Positions 6,083 through 6,624 of a stretch of DNA of 6,624 nt are shown one piece after another. How positions within the stretch are numbered: the stretch's first letter is position 1; each line of letters starts with the position of its first letter. The DNA lies in contig JAEWYA010000133.1 in the NCBI GenBank assembly GCA_023395775.1, positions 1 to 6,624 on the forward strand, given 5' to 3'. Both the position numbers and the translations under genes were made by a program. The notes under the pieces were generated by a model. It worked only from the letters and a program-made list of their open reading frames with translations. It had not been told where the DNA came from and did no database searches. This stretch comes from Bacillota bacterium (GTDB lineage: Bacteria; Bacillota; Clostridia; Oscillospirales; Oscillospiraceae).

Positions 6083-6088
6083 CCTCCC
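6083..6088 (-). promoter_or_regulatory. Ribosome binding site fixing the decarboxylase start
   Basis: On the minus strand GGGAGG is followed by 8 bases and ATG at 6074. The site overlaps the in-frame GTG (6081-6083), which argues against that GTG as the start. It fills most of the gap after the maturase stop. Confidence 0.7.
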
Positions 6089-6098
6089 TGCTCTCTGG

Positions 6099-6624
6099 TT
6101 ACTTACCCAGCTCTTCCGCCACCTGAATCATGATGGCGCACTCCATCCGCTTGCGGAACAGCTCGCAGCCGTAGGCGTATGTGCCCCGGATAGAGCCGGT
6201 GGCGTGATAGGCGTTGGCGGCGCAGCCGCCGGAGCAGTACAGCTTTGCCCAGCAGTCCTCGCATTCGGGGCGGGAATACGCGTTGCAGCAGCGGAACTCC
6301 TCCTGCACGGCGGTGTTGTCCACGCCGTTCCAGATATCTCCCAGCCGGAACCGCTCCTCTCCCACGAACTGATGGCAGGGGTACAGGTCCCCCCAAGGGG
6401 TCACGGCCATATACTCCGTTCCGGAGCCGCAGCCGGAGATGCGCTTGTAAATGCAGGGGCCGCTTGTGAGATCGATCATATAGTGATAGAATGTATAAGG
6501 ATGCCCGGCCTGTTTCCGCTCCAGCATCTCTTTTGCCAGCAGCTCATACTGTTCTAGGACGATGGGAAGGTCGTCCTGCGTCAGAGCGGCGGGGTCGGAC
6601 GGGGCGCAGACCACCGGTTCCATG
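6099..6624 (-). CDS. scfB: SCIFF peptide thioether-forming radical SAM maturase (N-terminus cut by window edge)
   Basis: This is the C-terminal portion, 174 residues counted from the methionine at 6621-6623. The enzyme family (CteB is the studied member) uses S-adenosylmethionine and iron-sulfur clusters to make Cys-to-alpha-carbon thioether bonds in the small SCIFF (six cysteines in forty-five) peptide. The SPASM domain is complete: GPCIYKRISGCGSGTEY (55-71), then C65 and GDLYPC (78-83) in the C-x(n)-G-x4-C pattern, then C121-x2-C124-x5-C130-x3-C134, and a late C153. Together these would ligate two auxiliary 4Fe-4S clusters. TPWGDLYPCHQFVGEE and YCSGGCAANAYH are family-characteristic. The radical SAM CxxxCxxC motif lies outside the window. 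The gene ends 24 nt before the PLP decarboxylase. The precursor gene is not in this window. Confidence 0.92.
   Translation of the reverse strand, partial: MEPVVCAPSDPAALTQDDLPIVLEQYELLAKEMLERKQAGHPYTFYHYMIDLTSGPCIYKRISGCGSGTEYMAVTPWGDLYPCHQFVGEERFRLGDIWNGVDNTAVQEEFRCCNAYSRPECEDCWAKLYCSGGCAANAYHATGSIRGTYAYGCELFRKRMECAIMIQVAEELGK

Noticed and set aside
5751..6557. A 268-codon plus-strand reading frame
   Set aside because: It crosses the maturase-decarboxylase junction on the opposite strand and gives a low-complexity Gly/Ala-rich product with no family features.

Overview
The window reads as a Clostridia chromosome segment, probably from the Oscillospiraceae or a close relative. The main evidence is the C-terminal part of a SCIFF-peptide radical SAM maturase at the right edge, an enzyme family typical of Clostridia. 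A YerC-type TrpR-like regulator, strong Shine-Dalgarno sequences and a mostly GC-rich background agree with this. The genus is an inference.

Layout from left to right. A minus-strand pair occupies 1-837: a YerC/TrpR-like regulator whose stop codon overlaps the start of a class I SAM-dependent methyltransferase, which runs off the left edge. They share a good minus-strand promoter at 887-915. Diverging from them on the plus strand is a run of three genes: a DUF3298 (RsiV-like) protein without an export signal, a cytidylate-kinase-like P-loop protein, and a RimJ/RimL-type GNAT acetyltransferase. This run ends at an intrinsic terminator at 3049-3089.

A 422-base gap follows. It holds a near-consensus sigma-A promoter (3179-3207) and a leader of about 250 nt with alternative hairpins. 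The leader opens onto a monocistronic MGDG-synthase/UgtP-type glycosyltransferase (3467-4663), probably a glycolipid-synthesis enzyme. The gene and its leader look more AT-rich than their surroundings, which suggests a separate origin.

Converging on it from the right is a minus-strand operon: the SCIFF maturase (start off-window), then a short-type Orn/Lys/Arg decarboxylase-family PLP enzyme 24 nt downstream. The SCIFF precursor gene is not in this window; it may lie beyond the right edge.

No tRNA, rRNA, CRISPR, insertion sequence or attachment site was seen. The points most worth following up are the SCIFF maturase-PLP enzyme pairing, the structured leader of the glycosyltransferase, and the non-exported DUF3298 protein with a strong hairpin just before its ribosome binding site. 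I did not find a clearly new multi-gene system.
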